Origin: an uncultured Armatimonadota bacterium
GTDB taxonomy: Bacteria; Armatimonadota; Armatimonadia; Armatimonadales; Armatimonadaceae
NCBI GenBank assembly: GCA_903924445.1
Contig: CAIYBQ010000169.1
Location: 1-29,111 of the forward strand
Reading direction: 5' to 3'
Length of the DNA stretch: 29,111 bases
The notes under the pieces are model-generated. The model ran no database searches, was not told where the DNA came from, and saw only the letters and a list, made by a program, of their open reading frames with translations. The position numbers and the translations under genes were made by a program. Positions 10,501 through 19,402 of this stretch are shown one piece after another (the stretch's first letter is position 1; each line of letters opens with the position of its first letter).

Positions 10501-11812
10501 TGTAGGCAGATGCGTTGTTGAAGAAGAAGCGGTTCGGGCTAAGGTAGGTGGAGAGGTTCACCACAGAAGCCGTATCAGCAACATTCAATCCAACTTCGCT
10601 AAAGCGAACTGGCCATGGTCCGGCAAATGTGGATGTAGCATCCTCAACACCGTTGACCACGTAGAATGCGCCATTTGCAACACCGGAGGAGTAGCTGACA
10701 CCAAATGGGTTCGAGCGTACGCCAGAGATGAGGCTGGTGGCAAGTGCACCAAACTGAATTGGTGTTGTCGAGCCAAAGTTTGCAAATGCACGCACCGGAG
10801 TTGTAATCGTGCCAGCAGTGTTCTCCAAGCCTACATTGAATGCAGGATAGGTTGTACTGTTGCGCGTTACACTCGATGCCGTAACGACAGCCAAGTTTCC
10901 AGTATGGCTAAGCGATACTCCGCGGAGATCCGTCCCCGAACGCTTGATTGCACGTGTGCCATCTGCTGCTACTTCGACAAGATCCTTACCAGTAGTACTA
11001 CCAAAGACATCCGTGGTGTTTCGAATAGCATAAATCAAGCCATTCTTGACTACAGCAGACTGCTCGGCACCCTGTGCCCATCGCTCGAAAGCAGATGTGT
11101 TGTAGTTGACGGTTTGGGTTGTTCCGAGGGATGCATTGAAGCGGCGGTTTGCATGTCCCTTACCATCCGAGTGGTCCACGAACAGCGCGGCTCCACCGGC
11201 ATTGTCTGGAACAATCAAAGTCGACGTAAAGACATCGGTGACACCAAGCTCAAGCGGGGTAACCGTGACGCCGGCAGATGTCAAAACGTTAGCAGGGGTT
11301 ACCTTCCACAAGGTAACGGTCTCTGATCCGGTCTGCGCAGTCACAAACAGGTTGCCTGCAGAGTCAGAAACTGCAACAGGGAAGTTAGCGTTGAACGCGA
11401 TGTTTGTGTGACCAGAAATCGTGCGGGTGAAACCTACAACACCAGTGTTATTACAATAACGAATAACGGTGGATGTGTAGTTTGGCCCCTGACGTTCTAC
11501 GAGGTAGACGCCACCGTCTTGGCCAGCATGAAGCGACACAATATTGTTGGCAACCGTCGTACCGTACGTAAATGTACCGACAGCTTTGGTCCAAACAAGA
11601 GAACCAGTCTTAGAGTGCTTGTTAACAGTGCCATTTCCGAACGTGAACACTTCACCCGCAGCATTACGGGTAACTGCCAACGTTGGATTAGTGCCAGTAC
11701 TACGTACCCAACCGAGACGCACTTGCGCTTCAGCTGGCACAGTACCAACAGCGAACACCCCGAGGGATGCAAGCAGGAGGCCTGCCTTTCGATTAATCAT
11801 TTTGGATTGCAT
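7541..11812 (-). CDS. Giant exported protein: propeller-like head, TIG-like domain, 9 Ig-like repeats
   Basis: This 1423-aa protein has a Sec signal peptide (residues about 1-29, ending VPAEAQ). The N-terminal region (about 30-470) is rich in short beta strands with 'DSAGNLFVT' and 'HTGNLAVV' type turns and looks like a divergent beta-propeller; I recognise no enzyme motif in it. Residues about 475-565 resemble an IPT/TIG domain (GGPGATDQVITLTGDKFG). Nine Ig-like units of about 95 residues fill the rest. No C-terminal anchor is visible; it ends TITVNP. Neither the ATG at 11812 nor the in-frame ATG at 11800 has a clear Shine-Dalgarno site, so the start is uncertain by four codons. It has its own terminator, and another terminator lies upstream at 11948-11985, so it is probably transcribed alone. 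A surface or secreted structural/adhesive role is inferred. Confidence 0.88.
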   Translation of the reverse strand: MQSKMINRKAGLLLASLGVFAVGTVPAEAQVRLGWVRSTGTNPTLAVTRNAAGEVFTFGNGTVNKHSKTGSLVWTKAVGTFTYGTTVANNIVSLHAGQDGGVYLVERQGPNYTSTVIRYCNNTGVVGFTRTISGHTNIAFNANFPVAVSDSAGNLFVTAQTGSETVTLWKVTPANVLTSAGVTVTPLELGVTDVFTSTLIVPDNAGGAALFVDHSDGKGHANRRFNASLGTTQTVNYNTSAFERWAQGAEQSAVVKNGLIYAIRNTTDVFGSTTGKDLVEVAADGTRAIKRSGTDLRGVSLSHTGNLAVVTASSVTRNSTTYPAFNVGLENTAGTITTPVRAFANFGSTTPIQFGALATSLISGVRSNPFGVSYSSGVANGAFYVVNGVEDATSTFAGPWPVRFSEVGLNVADTASVVNLSTYLSPNRFFFNNASAYTSGTGSLLWSGPLTTAFSDDGIYAALTVAGTASVAKYHFTAPTVTGQPTTIPGGPGATDQVITLTGDKFGYNDMFVINGVNCATNVVSDGSLQVTIPASAITVKGVYPISLAYTFENGTTQSLNLGTLEVGPRPVLDVASLAPNPLHGGEDLTFTVSLNEPAGFPGQTVTVTNTNPAVTLPGTVSFATGETTKTFTIVPSYVTTDTTGDVTSVLDGVTKTSTLTVLSHKVAALDVTPSTVIGGNSSVGTVTLTSKAAPGGYVVALSSDNPAITVPAEVTVAAGETTATFPVDYDVVADDSNGVVTAQLNGSSKTSNVTVKAANITSLGLSKTSTAGGNDVTGTVTIDGMAPAGGLTVTLSSSNSKVVVPASVTILEGMTEATFTATTVSTAVATDVTVTASARGVVLNKGITITAPVVVSVASNPASITGSNTGTATVTLDGPAPASWNVTVTSDNPALGFGLAAGVPIATKTTAVAAGARSVNVGINTAYVTADTPVTVTASRAGVSATTVVNVLPPAPASVVLTPASVRGGVNTSLRVNITAKAPVGGLLVALASNRSEATPVATVTVPAGQTFTTTSVPTKSVSANATAVLSATAYGYTKTATLAITPSIPSSITMTPNAVVGGAASVGKVTLNGPAGPDGAVVTLVSSSPKVTVPATVTVPAGATSATFTASTATVPSNISATVRASFNGTTVTGTLAVQAPKPSAVAYNPVVLTGGKSGVGTVTLNGKAPAGGYEVLLTADNGIFTIPASVTVAEGASSATFPVSALVVDTNTVVTTTATANGTTVTKTITVAAPVLSTVTVASTLNGGASTVGKVTLTGIAPAGGVMVSLVSNNTGLSVPATVTVPEGALSANFTATSVAVNVDTTGTVVATQGTVSKSANVTVRAAVVSALTASPTSLKGGNNITFRVTLGSAAGPSGTVVTLTSANSAVTVPATVTVPAGTSTVTFTGTTTAVTAVTSGAVSAVTGVTTKSVTITVNP
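7544..10111 (-). repeat. Tandem array of 9 Ig-like units
   Basis: Nine units of the same Ig-like family as in the neighbouring giant genes (for example TPSTVIGGNSSVG, TPASVRGGVNTSL, SPTSLKGGNNITF). The first unit, after the TIG-like domain, is the most diverged. Confidence 0.8.
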
Positions 11813-11902
11813 GGTGATCGATACCGAAACCCTTTCGACCCTTTAACAGGGTTAGAGGAAATTTCCGCATGATGAGTGCGGATACCTTCCGACATTGTCC
11901 CC

Positions 11903-11921
11903 GGAATTTCACTGAATTTCC
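11903..11921. promoter_or_regulatory. Candidate operator dyad (GGAAwTTCAsTGAAwTTCC)
   Basis: A 19-base near-perfect palindrome sits about 90 bases upstream of the start at 11812. A perfect 10-bp palindrome with the same GGAA/TTCC ends (11857-11866) lies about 50 bases away. Paired dyads in the only possible promoter region suggest a regulator binding site. The regulator is unknown, and one or both could be chance AT-rich symmetry. Confidence 0.3.
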
Positions 11922-11947
11922 CGTTGACCTTTACGGCATCTCTTAAC

Positions 11948-11985
11948 AAAAAGAAACCCAGACTGCGAAATATTTCGACAGTCTG
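11948..11985 (-). terminator. Intrinsic terminator of the two-gene propeller operon
   Basis: CAGACTGCGAAAT (11959-11971) pairs with ATTTCGACAGTCTG (11972-11985) with one bulged base. On the minus strand it is followed by TTTCTTTTT (11948-11956). It lies about 90 bases after the stop at 12078. Confidence 0.85.
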
Positions 11986-12077
11986 AGCTCGTTTCAGCAT
12001 AAGAATGACACATCGCCACTGTGCAATTCACTAATTTCACTGCTCAATCATGAATGCAGAGTGAAAAAATCAACACA

Positions 12078-13040
12078 TTAACGAATGGTTCCACGCTTTG
12101 CATCCATCAACCAAACGGCGCATAAGTCATTTCCAAACACTTTCCAATTGTCGAGTGTCCAAACAACCTTCTTACCGCGCGTTACTTCGATCATTTGAGG
12201 ATTTTCTGGTCCTGCGTGCGTATTTCCAAAGACTATGTTTCCATTAGGAAGTACGTGAAGACTGGTGATCCAACAAAGGTGAATAGAACGACCATCCGGA
12301 CGCTTTAGCTCATCCCGCTCAATGCTCCAGACAGTCTTACCTTCCTTCGTAAGTTCAAAGACACGATTGTTGTTTCCGCCACCGATAAGCGTATTGCCGT
12401 TCTTCAAACGAACCGCATTGAAAACACTCACCCCATGACCCTCGTGGCCACCCGTGGCGGGCTGACCCGCTAGGTCCAGCGTGTACTCCCACACAATCTT
12501 GCCATCGCCGTCATACTCGCGGACTTTTCCCAAGCCTTCATGACAAACAAGATATGTGCCGGCATCAGTTTTACGAACCCGACGTGTGTCACGGTGCGAA
12601 TCGGGCCTCTCGACAGTGATTGGAACGGTCTTCTTTATCGTACCAGCCTTATCAACCTCGATAATTCGCAGATTTCCGGTTTCCGCGATCATCGTGCTTC
12701 CATCGCGGAACCGCTGAAAACCATGGATCTCGACATAACCTGTATAGGGCGCAACCGGCTTGGACTCCCACGACCAAACGACTTGCTTCTCAGGTGTTAC
12801 TTCCACAATTTTGTTGGGAGCTGTATGTAACAGGAAGTTGCCATTGGGAAGAACAGCGATGTCATGTGAGTTATGACGGCATTCAATCTCCCACTCCACC
12901 TCACCATTCTTGTTGAGTATCGCAACATGACCCCGATCCTGTCCGATTAGCTTGTAACCAGAGCTGGACTGCATGCCCGCAAAGGCGCTGCTCCCGAGCA
13001 TCATTGCCATCGACCCTGTCAAAACACTTCTTCTTGTCAT
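12078..13040 (-). CDS. Tat-exported PQQ/arylsulfotransferase-like beta-propeller protein
   Basis: This 320-aa protein starts MTRRSVLTG and has a twin-arginine signal (R3-R4, hydrophobic stretch to about residue 21, A-F-A end). The rest shows repeated strands of the kind 'HDIAVLPNGNFLLHT', 'VVWSWE', 'KIVWEYT' and 'RVFELTKEGKTVWSIE', typical of PQQ-like or arylsulfotransferase-like propellers. The repeated 'x-V-x-W-x-x' strand endings support this. I see no confident catalytic residue set, so the substrate is unknown. The ATG at 13040 is chosen because AAAAGG lies 8 bases upstream; ATG 13046 and GTG 13049 are too close to that site. It begins 20 bases after the stop of the giant Ig protein gene and is probably co-transcribed with it. 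The mRNA ends at the terminator 11948-11985. Confidence 0.82.
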   Translation of the reverse strand: MTRRSVLTGSMAMMLGSSAFAGMQSSSGYKLIGQDRGHVAILNKNGEVEWEIECRHNSHDIAVLPNGNFLLHTAPNKIVEVTPEKQVVWSWESKPVAPYTGYVEIHGFQRFRDGSTMIAETGNLRIIEVDKAGTIKKTVPITVERPDSHRDTRRVRKTDAGTYLVCHEGLGKVREYDGDGKIVWEYTLDLAGQPATGGHEGHGVSVFNAVRLKNGNTLIGGGNNNRVFELTKEGKTVWSIERDELKRPDGRSIHLCWITSLHVLPNGNIVFGNTHAGPENPQMIEVTRGKKVVWTLDNWKVFGNDLCAVWLMDAKRGTIR

Positions 13041-13060
13041 TGTCATCACCTTTTCGTAAT

Positions 13061-16000
13061 CTATGGATTCACATTCACCGTAAGCTGCTTCGGTACCGTC
13101 TGTGTCGAAGCCTTCAAAAGAACAGCCTTCTTTACTCCTGTTGCCCCAACGGTAATCACTTGCTGTAGCGTAAGTTGACCAGCAGGAATCGTAATGATTG
13201 CCGGCACTGGAAGCAGTGCGTTATCTGATGTTGTCATCACGACATCAACCGGTACAGCACTGGCTGCAGCCAACTTCAGCGTGATCACGATCGAGCCACC
13301 AGCCTTGACACTTGTGGGTGTCGCCGTAAAGGATGCGAGTGCAACAGGGACAACAGTCACCGTGCCCGATGTTGTTGCTCCCCCAAGCTTTGCAGTTAAC
13401 GCGACACTCTCGGTTGATGACGTTGCGGCTGTCACTACAGAAACAACACCCGATGTCTTTCCGGCTGGAATTGACATCACTGTTGGTACCGGAAATTTGG
13501 ACGATGAAGACTCAAGGCTAACGATAACCCCACCGATGGGTGCTGCTTCCGTAAGCGTTATCGTCACAGCGGCCTTAGCGCCGCCGACAACAGATATAGG
13601 TGCAACCACCAGTGACTTGACCACCGTCGGTCTGACCATGACAACCGTCTCACTGGTTTCCCCAGCCGCAGTTACACGCACTTTACAATCTGTCGCACTT
13701 GAAACAGAACTGGTCGTCCCCACAAAGCTGACTGTCACCTTTCCGGATGGGACTTTAATGCTGCCAGGTACGACCAACACACTATTCGTACTTGCAATTG
13801 TCAGCGAAGTTCCACTTGCCGGGGCTACTCCACTCAAGGTGACCGTAAAGGCAACTGGTTTGCCTCCAAGAACAGATGATGGAGTGGCAGTGATTGTTTT
13901 TACTCTCGGCGTCTTTATCGCAATGTTCGCGACGACTGCGATTCCATTTGCGCTTGCAGTAACCTTTGCTGTTACATCCGATGACACAACCAAGGTTGCG
14001 ATTGGAAACGTAACCGATGACTTTCCAGCGGGAACGGACACCGATGTAGGTATGACCAACGATGCAATGCTGGATGTCAGTTTTACAATCAGCCCCCCGG
14101 TTGGTGCAGGCACTGTAAGATCTATCGTTGCCGTACCCTTGGCACCGCCGGTTAATTCCGATGGAGTCAAGGTTATGCGCTGCGGAGCTGGTACGCGAAT
14201 GGCCAGCACGGTCGATGCAAACTCAGCGTTGGCAGTTGCCTTTATTGTCGCCTGTACATCAACTGTCACGACGCTCGTCGTTACGATGAAAGTGGCCGAT
14301 GATTTTCCAGCGGCCACAAGCACAGTTGCAGGTACAGCGGCCGATGTACGATCGCTGGACAACGCAACTAGCAAACCACCAACAGGAGCAGGGTCGCGCA
14401 TTGTGATAGTGCCCGTAACCTTGCCACCCGCCGTCACCGGATTTGGTGTAAGCGAAACTACCGAAGGCACAACGGCTCGAACAGTGAGCATGTCGTATGC
14501 CGATGTCGCATTGACATGAGCCGAGATTCGATCAACCCGGGTGCGATTTGTCGCGAGAGTCGTCACGGGTACAGACACGCTTCTTGCGCCGGATGGAACC
14601 ATCACAGTTGATGGAATCAGCGTGCCAGAACCATCGGTGGTGATATCTATTTTCAATCCACCGACGGGAGCAGGACCTGTAATGGTCAAATCTAACTTCG
14701 ATACGGTACCACCAAGGACTGAGTTCGGTGTCAAAACAGCCGTCGCCATCGATGCCCGCTTTACCGTCAACTTCGTCCTTAGTGATTCGGTTTCGTTGCT
14801 AGCCGAAACGTAGACATCTGAATCAGTCCCGACGGCAATCGTTGAAACCTTCACCAACACTTCGGACTTGCCCTCGGGAACAATTACAAACGCCGGGACT
14901 TGTGCTGCTGCATTATCCGATGTCAGGCTTACGGTTGTTCCACCCACCGGTGCAATGCCCGTAAGGCGAACGATAACGGATGCATCCAGACCTCCGGTCA
15001 CTGATTTCGGCGACATAAGCAACGATGTTAGCTCAGGGCGATTTACCAAGATCGAAGCCGAAGCTTCTCCGGCGTTACCCGTTCCAAGCAATGTAACAGC
15101 TGTGTCAACTGCAACGGCGCTTATATTCAAGTCCAACGTAATCGACCGCTCACCTGCCGGCACGGTGACACTTGATGGTACTGAGACTGCACCGTGGCTG
15201 GATGACAAGTTGACAACCATACCGGATTCCGGTGCCGGACCATTGAGGGATACAACCAGTTGAACCGTATCGCCACCAATGCACTCAGCCGTGCTGAATA
15301 AAAGGTCCTTTAGAACTGTCTTTTCAAGTCGGAATGTACCCGAGAGCGTTTGTCCCCGGTGCGTTGCTGAGATCTGGACATCTTTGTTTGTTGTGACAGG
15401 ATGCACCGTGACATCAAACGTGACTTCAGACTTCCCAGCCTCTACCGTTACAAACGCAGGGACGGTTACCGCGGCATCGGAGGATGACAATGCAACGGCA
15501 ATCCCACCAATTGGTGCACTACCTGTCAAGCGAAGCGTGCCCTGTACCTGTTCACCACCAGCAAAAGATGATGGTGATAACTGAACTACAGTTAGCCTCG
15601 GCCGCTCGACAGTAATCTGCTTTGTCTTTACAAGTCCATCGGCGGTGGCCCGAATCGTGACAACCCGGTCATCCACAACTGGGAATGTTGAAACCGAAAA
15701 CGCAGCAAAGAGCTGCCCCGATGGAATTGTAACGGAGACAGGTACGGCTGCGGATGGATCATTTACGGACAGATCCACCTTTAGACCACCAACACCCGCA
15801 TTACCGGTTAGCGATACAGATGCAGAAACCGACTCCCCACCAGGGACTGAAGCCTTCTGCGTATTGACAGCATCGATCGCAGTTCGCTTCAGCAACAATG
15901 TTGCACTAGAGGAGCGTAAGTTTGCGCTAGCCGTGATTGTGACCGTCACCTCTGCAGGAACCGCTACGGTTGCGATACTGAATGTTGCCGATGTTGAACC

Positions 16001-17647
16001 TTGTGGCACATTCACGGTGGCGGGGACAGTCGCCGACACATTGTTCGTTGAAAGCGACACGAGCTGCCCACCCGCTGGGGCTGGCCCTGAAAGCGTGACT
16101 GTCCCAGTGGCAGAAAGTCCAGCAACCAATGTGGTCGGAGATACCGTTACTGTGGAAACAACGGGACTAAGACTAAAACTAACGATTTGTGTCTCCCAAT
16201 CGTTGTTTGCGCCTAATGTTTCTGCAATCGACCAAAAGGTACGCCCATCCACAGGATCAACTTCCGTACCGAAGTAGTCTCCCCAGCGGCCACCGGTATA
16301 CCCGACGCCAGCCGATACCCCAAGATTTACCGGGGTCCCGACATTTCCAAGCGGGTCAGTCGTCAGGCGTCCAGCGGCAAAGATGTTTGCTGTTTCACTG
16401 GCATTAGAGCCGCCAAAGACCAACCCAATAGCCCCGCTCGCATCCTTAGCGAGCGCAGGATAGAAGTAGTCGTAATTGTTCGAGCTTATGTTGCCACTCT
16501 GGATAAGGGAAGGGCTTCCACTATTGGGCCAGCCAGCCGTGGAAAACTCATACCAGCGGATACCGACATTGTTACCAATCTGTATTGCGTGAGCAGCAAG
16601 CATTCGACCATTGGTCCACCATGCATTAATCAGACGGCCATCACCTGCATCCAAGGTTTGCCCGCCGGTACTCGTCGCACGCTTTGTAGGGCCACTATAA
16701 TTCGAGACGCCGACATCACTGGACACTAACGCCGGATTGGCTGTCCCAACATTAGTCAACGCGTAAAGTCTGTGGTCATTCGAACCAGCTGCACCGATTG
16801 CATACACTGCACTCGATGTGTCGACACATTCAGCGACCTGAGCAGATGCCCCACCGCCATCGCGAAGTGAGTACACATTGGCAGGCGAACCGGTAAGCAA
16901 AGGAGCGCTTGGAATTGTCAGGAATTGCACGCCGGCCCAGCCACCACTAAAGCCAAACATGTTCCCAGTGATAACGTAGCCATCCTGGTTATAGCCAAAG
17001 CCCGGATAGTCGAGCCAATAGGATGTACCGGAAAGAGTCAGCTTGGCTTCGAAGCGATAGCGGTGCCACGTACCGTTCGGATCGGCATCATCGGAGACTG
17101 CGACCAGAACTTTGCTTGTTTGGGAACCACCATCCTGTTCAAGAACAACAACAACATAGCGGTTGTTCGCCCTGTCGTAGTACGCTTTCGGATCAAACAG
17201 GAATGAACCGCCAGCAACACCCGAAAAGAATGTTTCGAACGTTTGCTGCAGCTGACGCGTACCAGACTTTGTGTAGAAGGCTATCGAGGAATTGACAACT
17301 TCAACAATATGATTCTGTCCCACAGCGATATCACAGTCCGGTGGATACCACCCGGTACTGGACATCCCCGGAAATTTCTTACCTGGTGCAACCCGCGCCG
17401 ATCCTGGATCCACTTTGCCAACTGGAACATCATGGCGCTTGCTGGTTACACTCGGCGGCATCACAGGGTTTTCAGGCGGCTCAACATTTCCCTGATGGCG
17501 CTCGACAACTTGTGGTTGCCACAGGCGCGTATCGATTGAGCTTGCTGGTACGGACAGCTCCTTCCGTACGATTTGTGCATATCCAAGGTTTGGTAGAAAT
17601 GCAGCGACGCACAAGAGAAACGTTTTCAAACGGGACTGTATAAGCAT
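13061..17647 (-). CDS. Giant exported protein: propeller-like head plus 11 Ig-like repeats
   Basis: This 1528-aa protein has a Sec signal peptide (MLIQSRLKTFLLCVAAFLPNLGYAQ). The start at 17647 is chosen over one 20 codons upstream because the signal peptide then sits at the N-terminus, an AGG lies 8 bases before it, and the upstream start overlaps the promoter. Residues about 85-490 form a head with strands such as 'CDIAVGQNHIVEVVNSSIAFY', 'FDPKAYYDRANNRYVVV', 'DYPGFGYNQDGYVITGNMF' and 'WGDYFGTEVDPVDGRTFWSIAE', which resemble sialidase-type or similar propellers. I do not see the Asp-box series of true sialidases. Eleven Ig-like units follow, and it ends LTVNVNP without an anchor. The likely role is extracellular binding or attachment (inference). 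It is the first gene of an operon with the 320-aa Tat propeller protein. Confidence 0.88.
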   Translation of the reverse strand: MLIQSRLKTFLLCVAAFLPNLGYAQIVRKELSVPASSIDTRLWQPQVVERHQGNVEPPENPVMPPSVTSKRHDVPVGKVDPGSARVAPGKKFPGMSSTGWYPPDCDIAVGQNHIVEVVNSSIAFYTKSGTRQLQQTFETFFSGVAGGSFLFDPKAYYDRANNRYVVVVLEQDGGSQTSKVLVAVSDDADPNGTWHRYRFEAKLTLSGTSYWLDYPGFGYNQDGYVITGNMFGFSGGWAGVQFLTIPSAPLLTGSPANVYSLRDGGGASAQVAECVDTSSAVYAIGAAGSNDHRLYALTNVGTANPALVSSDVGVSNYSGPTKRATSTGGQTLDAGDGRLINAWWTNGRMLAAHAIQIGNNVGIRWYEFSTAGWPNSGSPSLIQSGNISSNNYDYFYPALAKDASGAIGLVFGGSNASETANIFAAGRLTTDPLGNVGTPVNLGVSAGVGYTGGRWGDYFGTEVDPVDGRTFWSIAETLGANNDWETQIVSFSLSPVVSTVTVSPTTLVAGLSATGTVTLSGPAPAGGQLVSLSTNNVSATVPATVNVPQGSTSATFSIATVAVPAEVTVTITASANLRSSSATLLLKRTAIDAVNTQKASVPGGESVSASVSLTGNAGVGGLKVDLSVNDPSAAVPVSVTIPSGQLFAAFSVSTFPVVDDRVVTIRATADGLVKTKQITVERPRLTVVQLSPSSFAGGEQVQGTLRLTGSAPIGGIAVALSSSDAAVTVPAFVTVEAGKSEVTFDVTVHPVTTNKDVQISATHRGQTLSGTFRLEKTVLKDLLFSTAECIGGDTVQLVVSLNGPAPESGMVVNLSSSHGAVSVPSSVTVPAGERSITLDLNISAVAVDTAVTLLGTGNAGEASASILVNRPELTSLLMSPKSVTGGLDASVIVRLTGIAPVGGTTVSLTSDNAAAQVPAFVIVPEGKSEVLVKVSTIAVGTDSDVYVSASNETESLRTKLTVKRASMATAVLTPNSVLGGTVSKLDLTITGPAPVGGLKIDITTDGSGTLIPSTVMVPSGARSVSVPVTTLATNRTRVDRISAHVNATSAYDMLTVRAVVPSVVSLTPNPVTAGGKVTGTITMRDPAPVGGLLVALSSDRTSAAVPATVLVAAGKSSATFIVTTSVVTVDVQATIKATANAEFASTVLAIRVPAPQRITLTPSELTGGAKGTATIDLTVPAPTGGLIVKLTSSIASLVIPTSVSVPAGKSSVTFPIATLVVSSDVTAKVTASANGIAVVANIAIKTPRVKTITATPSSVLGGKPVAFTVTLSGVAPASGTSLTIASTNSVLVVPGSIKVPSGKVTVSFVGTTSSVSSATDCKVRVTAAGETSETVVMVRPTVVKSLVVAPISVVGGAKAAVTITLTEAAPIGGVIVSLESSSSKFPVPTVMSIPAGKTSGVVSVVTAATSSTESVALTAKLGGATTSGTVTVVPVALASFTATPTSVKAGGSIVITLKLAAASAVPVDVVMTTSDNALLPVPAIITIPAGQLTLQQVITVGATGVKKAVLLKASTQTVPKQLTVNVNP
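13064..16175 (-). repeat. Tandem array of 11 Ig-like units
   Basis: Eleven units of about 94 residues of the same family as in the other two giant proteins. Several units are more diverged (for example AECIGGDTVQL and QKASVPGGESVSA), so this array looks older or under weaker constraint than the 15-unit one. Confidence 0.8.
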
Positions 17648-17689
17648 GCAGTTGACCTGATATTTCCACTGGGAAACAGTTGATGTGCG

Positions 17690-17717
17690 ATTATATCGGT
17701 ATGGCACATCCGGTCAA
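17690..17717 (-). promoter_or_regulatory. Sigma70-type promoter of the 11-Ig/Tat-propeller operon
   Basis: On the minus strand TTGACC (17712-17717) and TATAAT (17690-17695) are separated by 16 bases. The predicted transcript start near 17683 gives a leader of about 36 bases before the ATG at 17647. Confidence 0.75.
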
Positions 17718-17746
17718 TACAAATGTGAGCGTAATTAACGACACGC

Positions 17747-17772
17747 GGCCGGCTCGAAAAATCAAGCCGGCC
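17747..17772 (-). terminator. Likely terminator hairpin downstream of ahcY
   Basis: A GC-rich 8-bp stem (GGCCGGCT 17747-17754 / AGCCGGCC 17765-17772) has a T-rich loop on the minus strand. It starts 25 bases after the ahcY stop codon. No T run follows the stem, so it is not a textbook intrinsic terminator. It may stabilise the 3' end or assist Rho. Confidence 0.55.
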
Positions 17773-17797
17773 ACATATCCTAGCGAACCAAGAAAAC

Positions 17798-19219
<1,422 letters not shown>

Positions 19220-19236
19220 ATCAGTTGCCTCTCAAC

Positions 19237-19268
19237 AAAGAAAAACCCACCTTGGTGGGTCCAAGGTG
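19237..19268 (-). terminator. Riboswitch-controlled terminator in the ahcY leader
   Basis: CACCTTGG and CCAAGGTG (stem 19248-19255 / 19261-19268) enclose a 5-base loop and are followed on the minus strand by TTTTTC. The stem can be extended by two more pairs into bases 19269-19270, which are also needed by the riboswitch pseudoknot, so the two structures compete. Confidence 0.85.
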
Positions 19269-19326
19269 AGCGCGGTTCTCTTAGCTGAGCCTGATCCGAA
19301 TGACGGATTGCAACGCTCCTCAGCGG
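19265..19326 (-). promoter_or_regulatory. SAH riboswitch aptamer upstream of ahcY
   Basis: The minus-strand leader carries GCTGAGGAGCGTTGCAA, then CAGGCTCAGC, then CCGCGCTCACC, matching the conserved core of the SAH riboswitch (GAGGAGCGYTGC ... AGGCTCG ... GCGCTC). GCTGAG pairs with CTCAGC (P1), ATCCG with CGGAT (P2), and GAGCG with CGCTC (pseudoknot). Together with its position upstream of an SAH hydrolase gene, this makes the call strong. Ligand binding should hold the CGCTC strand and block the terminator at 19237-19268, giving an ON switch. Confidence 0.9.
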
Positions 19327-19330
19327 TGTA

Positions 19331-19336
19331 AGTATA
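19331..19336 (-). promoter_or_regulatory. -10 element of the ahcY promoter
   Basis: TATACT on the minus strand lies about 7 bases before the first paired bases of the riboswitch, the expected spacing for transcription to start at the aptamer. No clear -35 element is seen. Confidence 0.5.
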
Positions 19337-19358
19337 CCCTGTGGTGAGCAGTTGATAT

Positions 19359-19396
19359 GCATGCCCCATCCGGAAAAAGTTCTGAATGGGGCATGC
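19359..19396 (-). terminator. Hairpin ending the PAL-like propeller gene
   Basis: A perfect 11-bp stem (GCATGCCCCAT 19359-19369 / ATGGGGCATGC 19386-19396) begins 6 bases after the stop codon at 19403. The T run on the minus strand lies inside the 16-base loop instead of after the stem, so the exact termination mechanism is unclear. Confidence 0.65.
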
Positions 19397-19402
19397 CTAC
19401 GA

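Larger units (their letters stand above)
11813..12077. other. Leader/intergenic region with palindromes
   Basis: This holds the terminator of the operon to the right (11948-11985) and about 130 bases that must carry the promoter of the gene starting at 11812. No sigma70-like TATAAT is evident. Two GGAA-containing dyads are present: GGAAATTTCC (11857-11866) and a 19-base near-palindrome (11903-11921). A small hairpin CCGCA/TGCGG (11865-11881) lies between them. Confidence 0.45.

Noticed and set aside
10001..11326. 441-residue plus-strand open frame
   Set aside because: It is opposite the head and TIG-like region of the 1423-aa protein. It is rich in Cys, Arg, Ser and Trp and looks like reverse-frame translation, with no recognisable domain.
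569..16175. The repeat arrays as CRISPR or mobile repeat DNA
   Set aside because: The period (about 280 or 141 bp) is a whole number of codons, and the copies diverge at the DNA level while keeping protein motifs. They are coding repeats.
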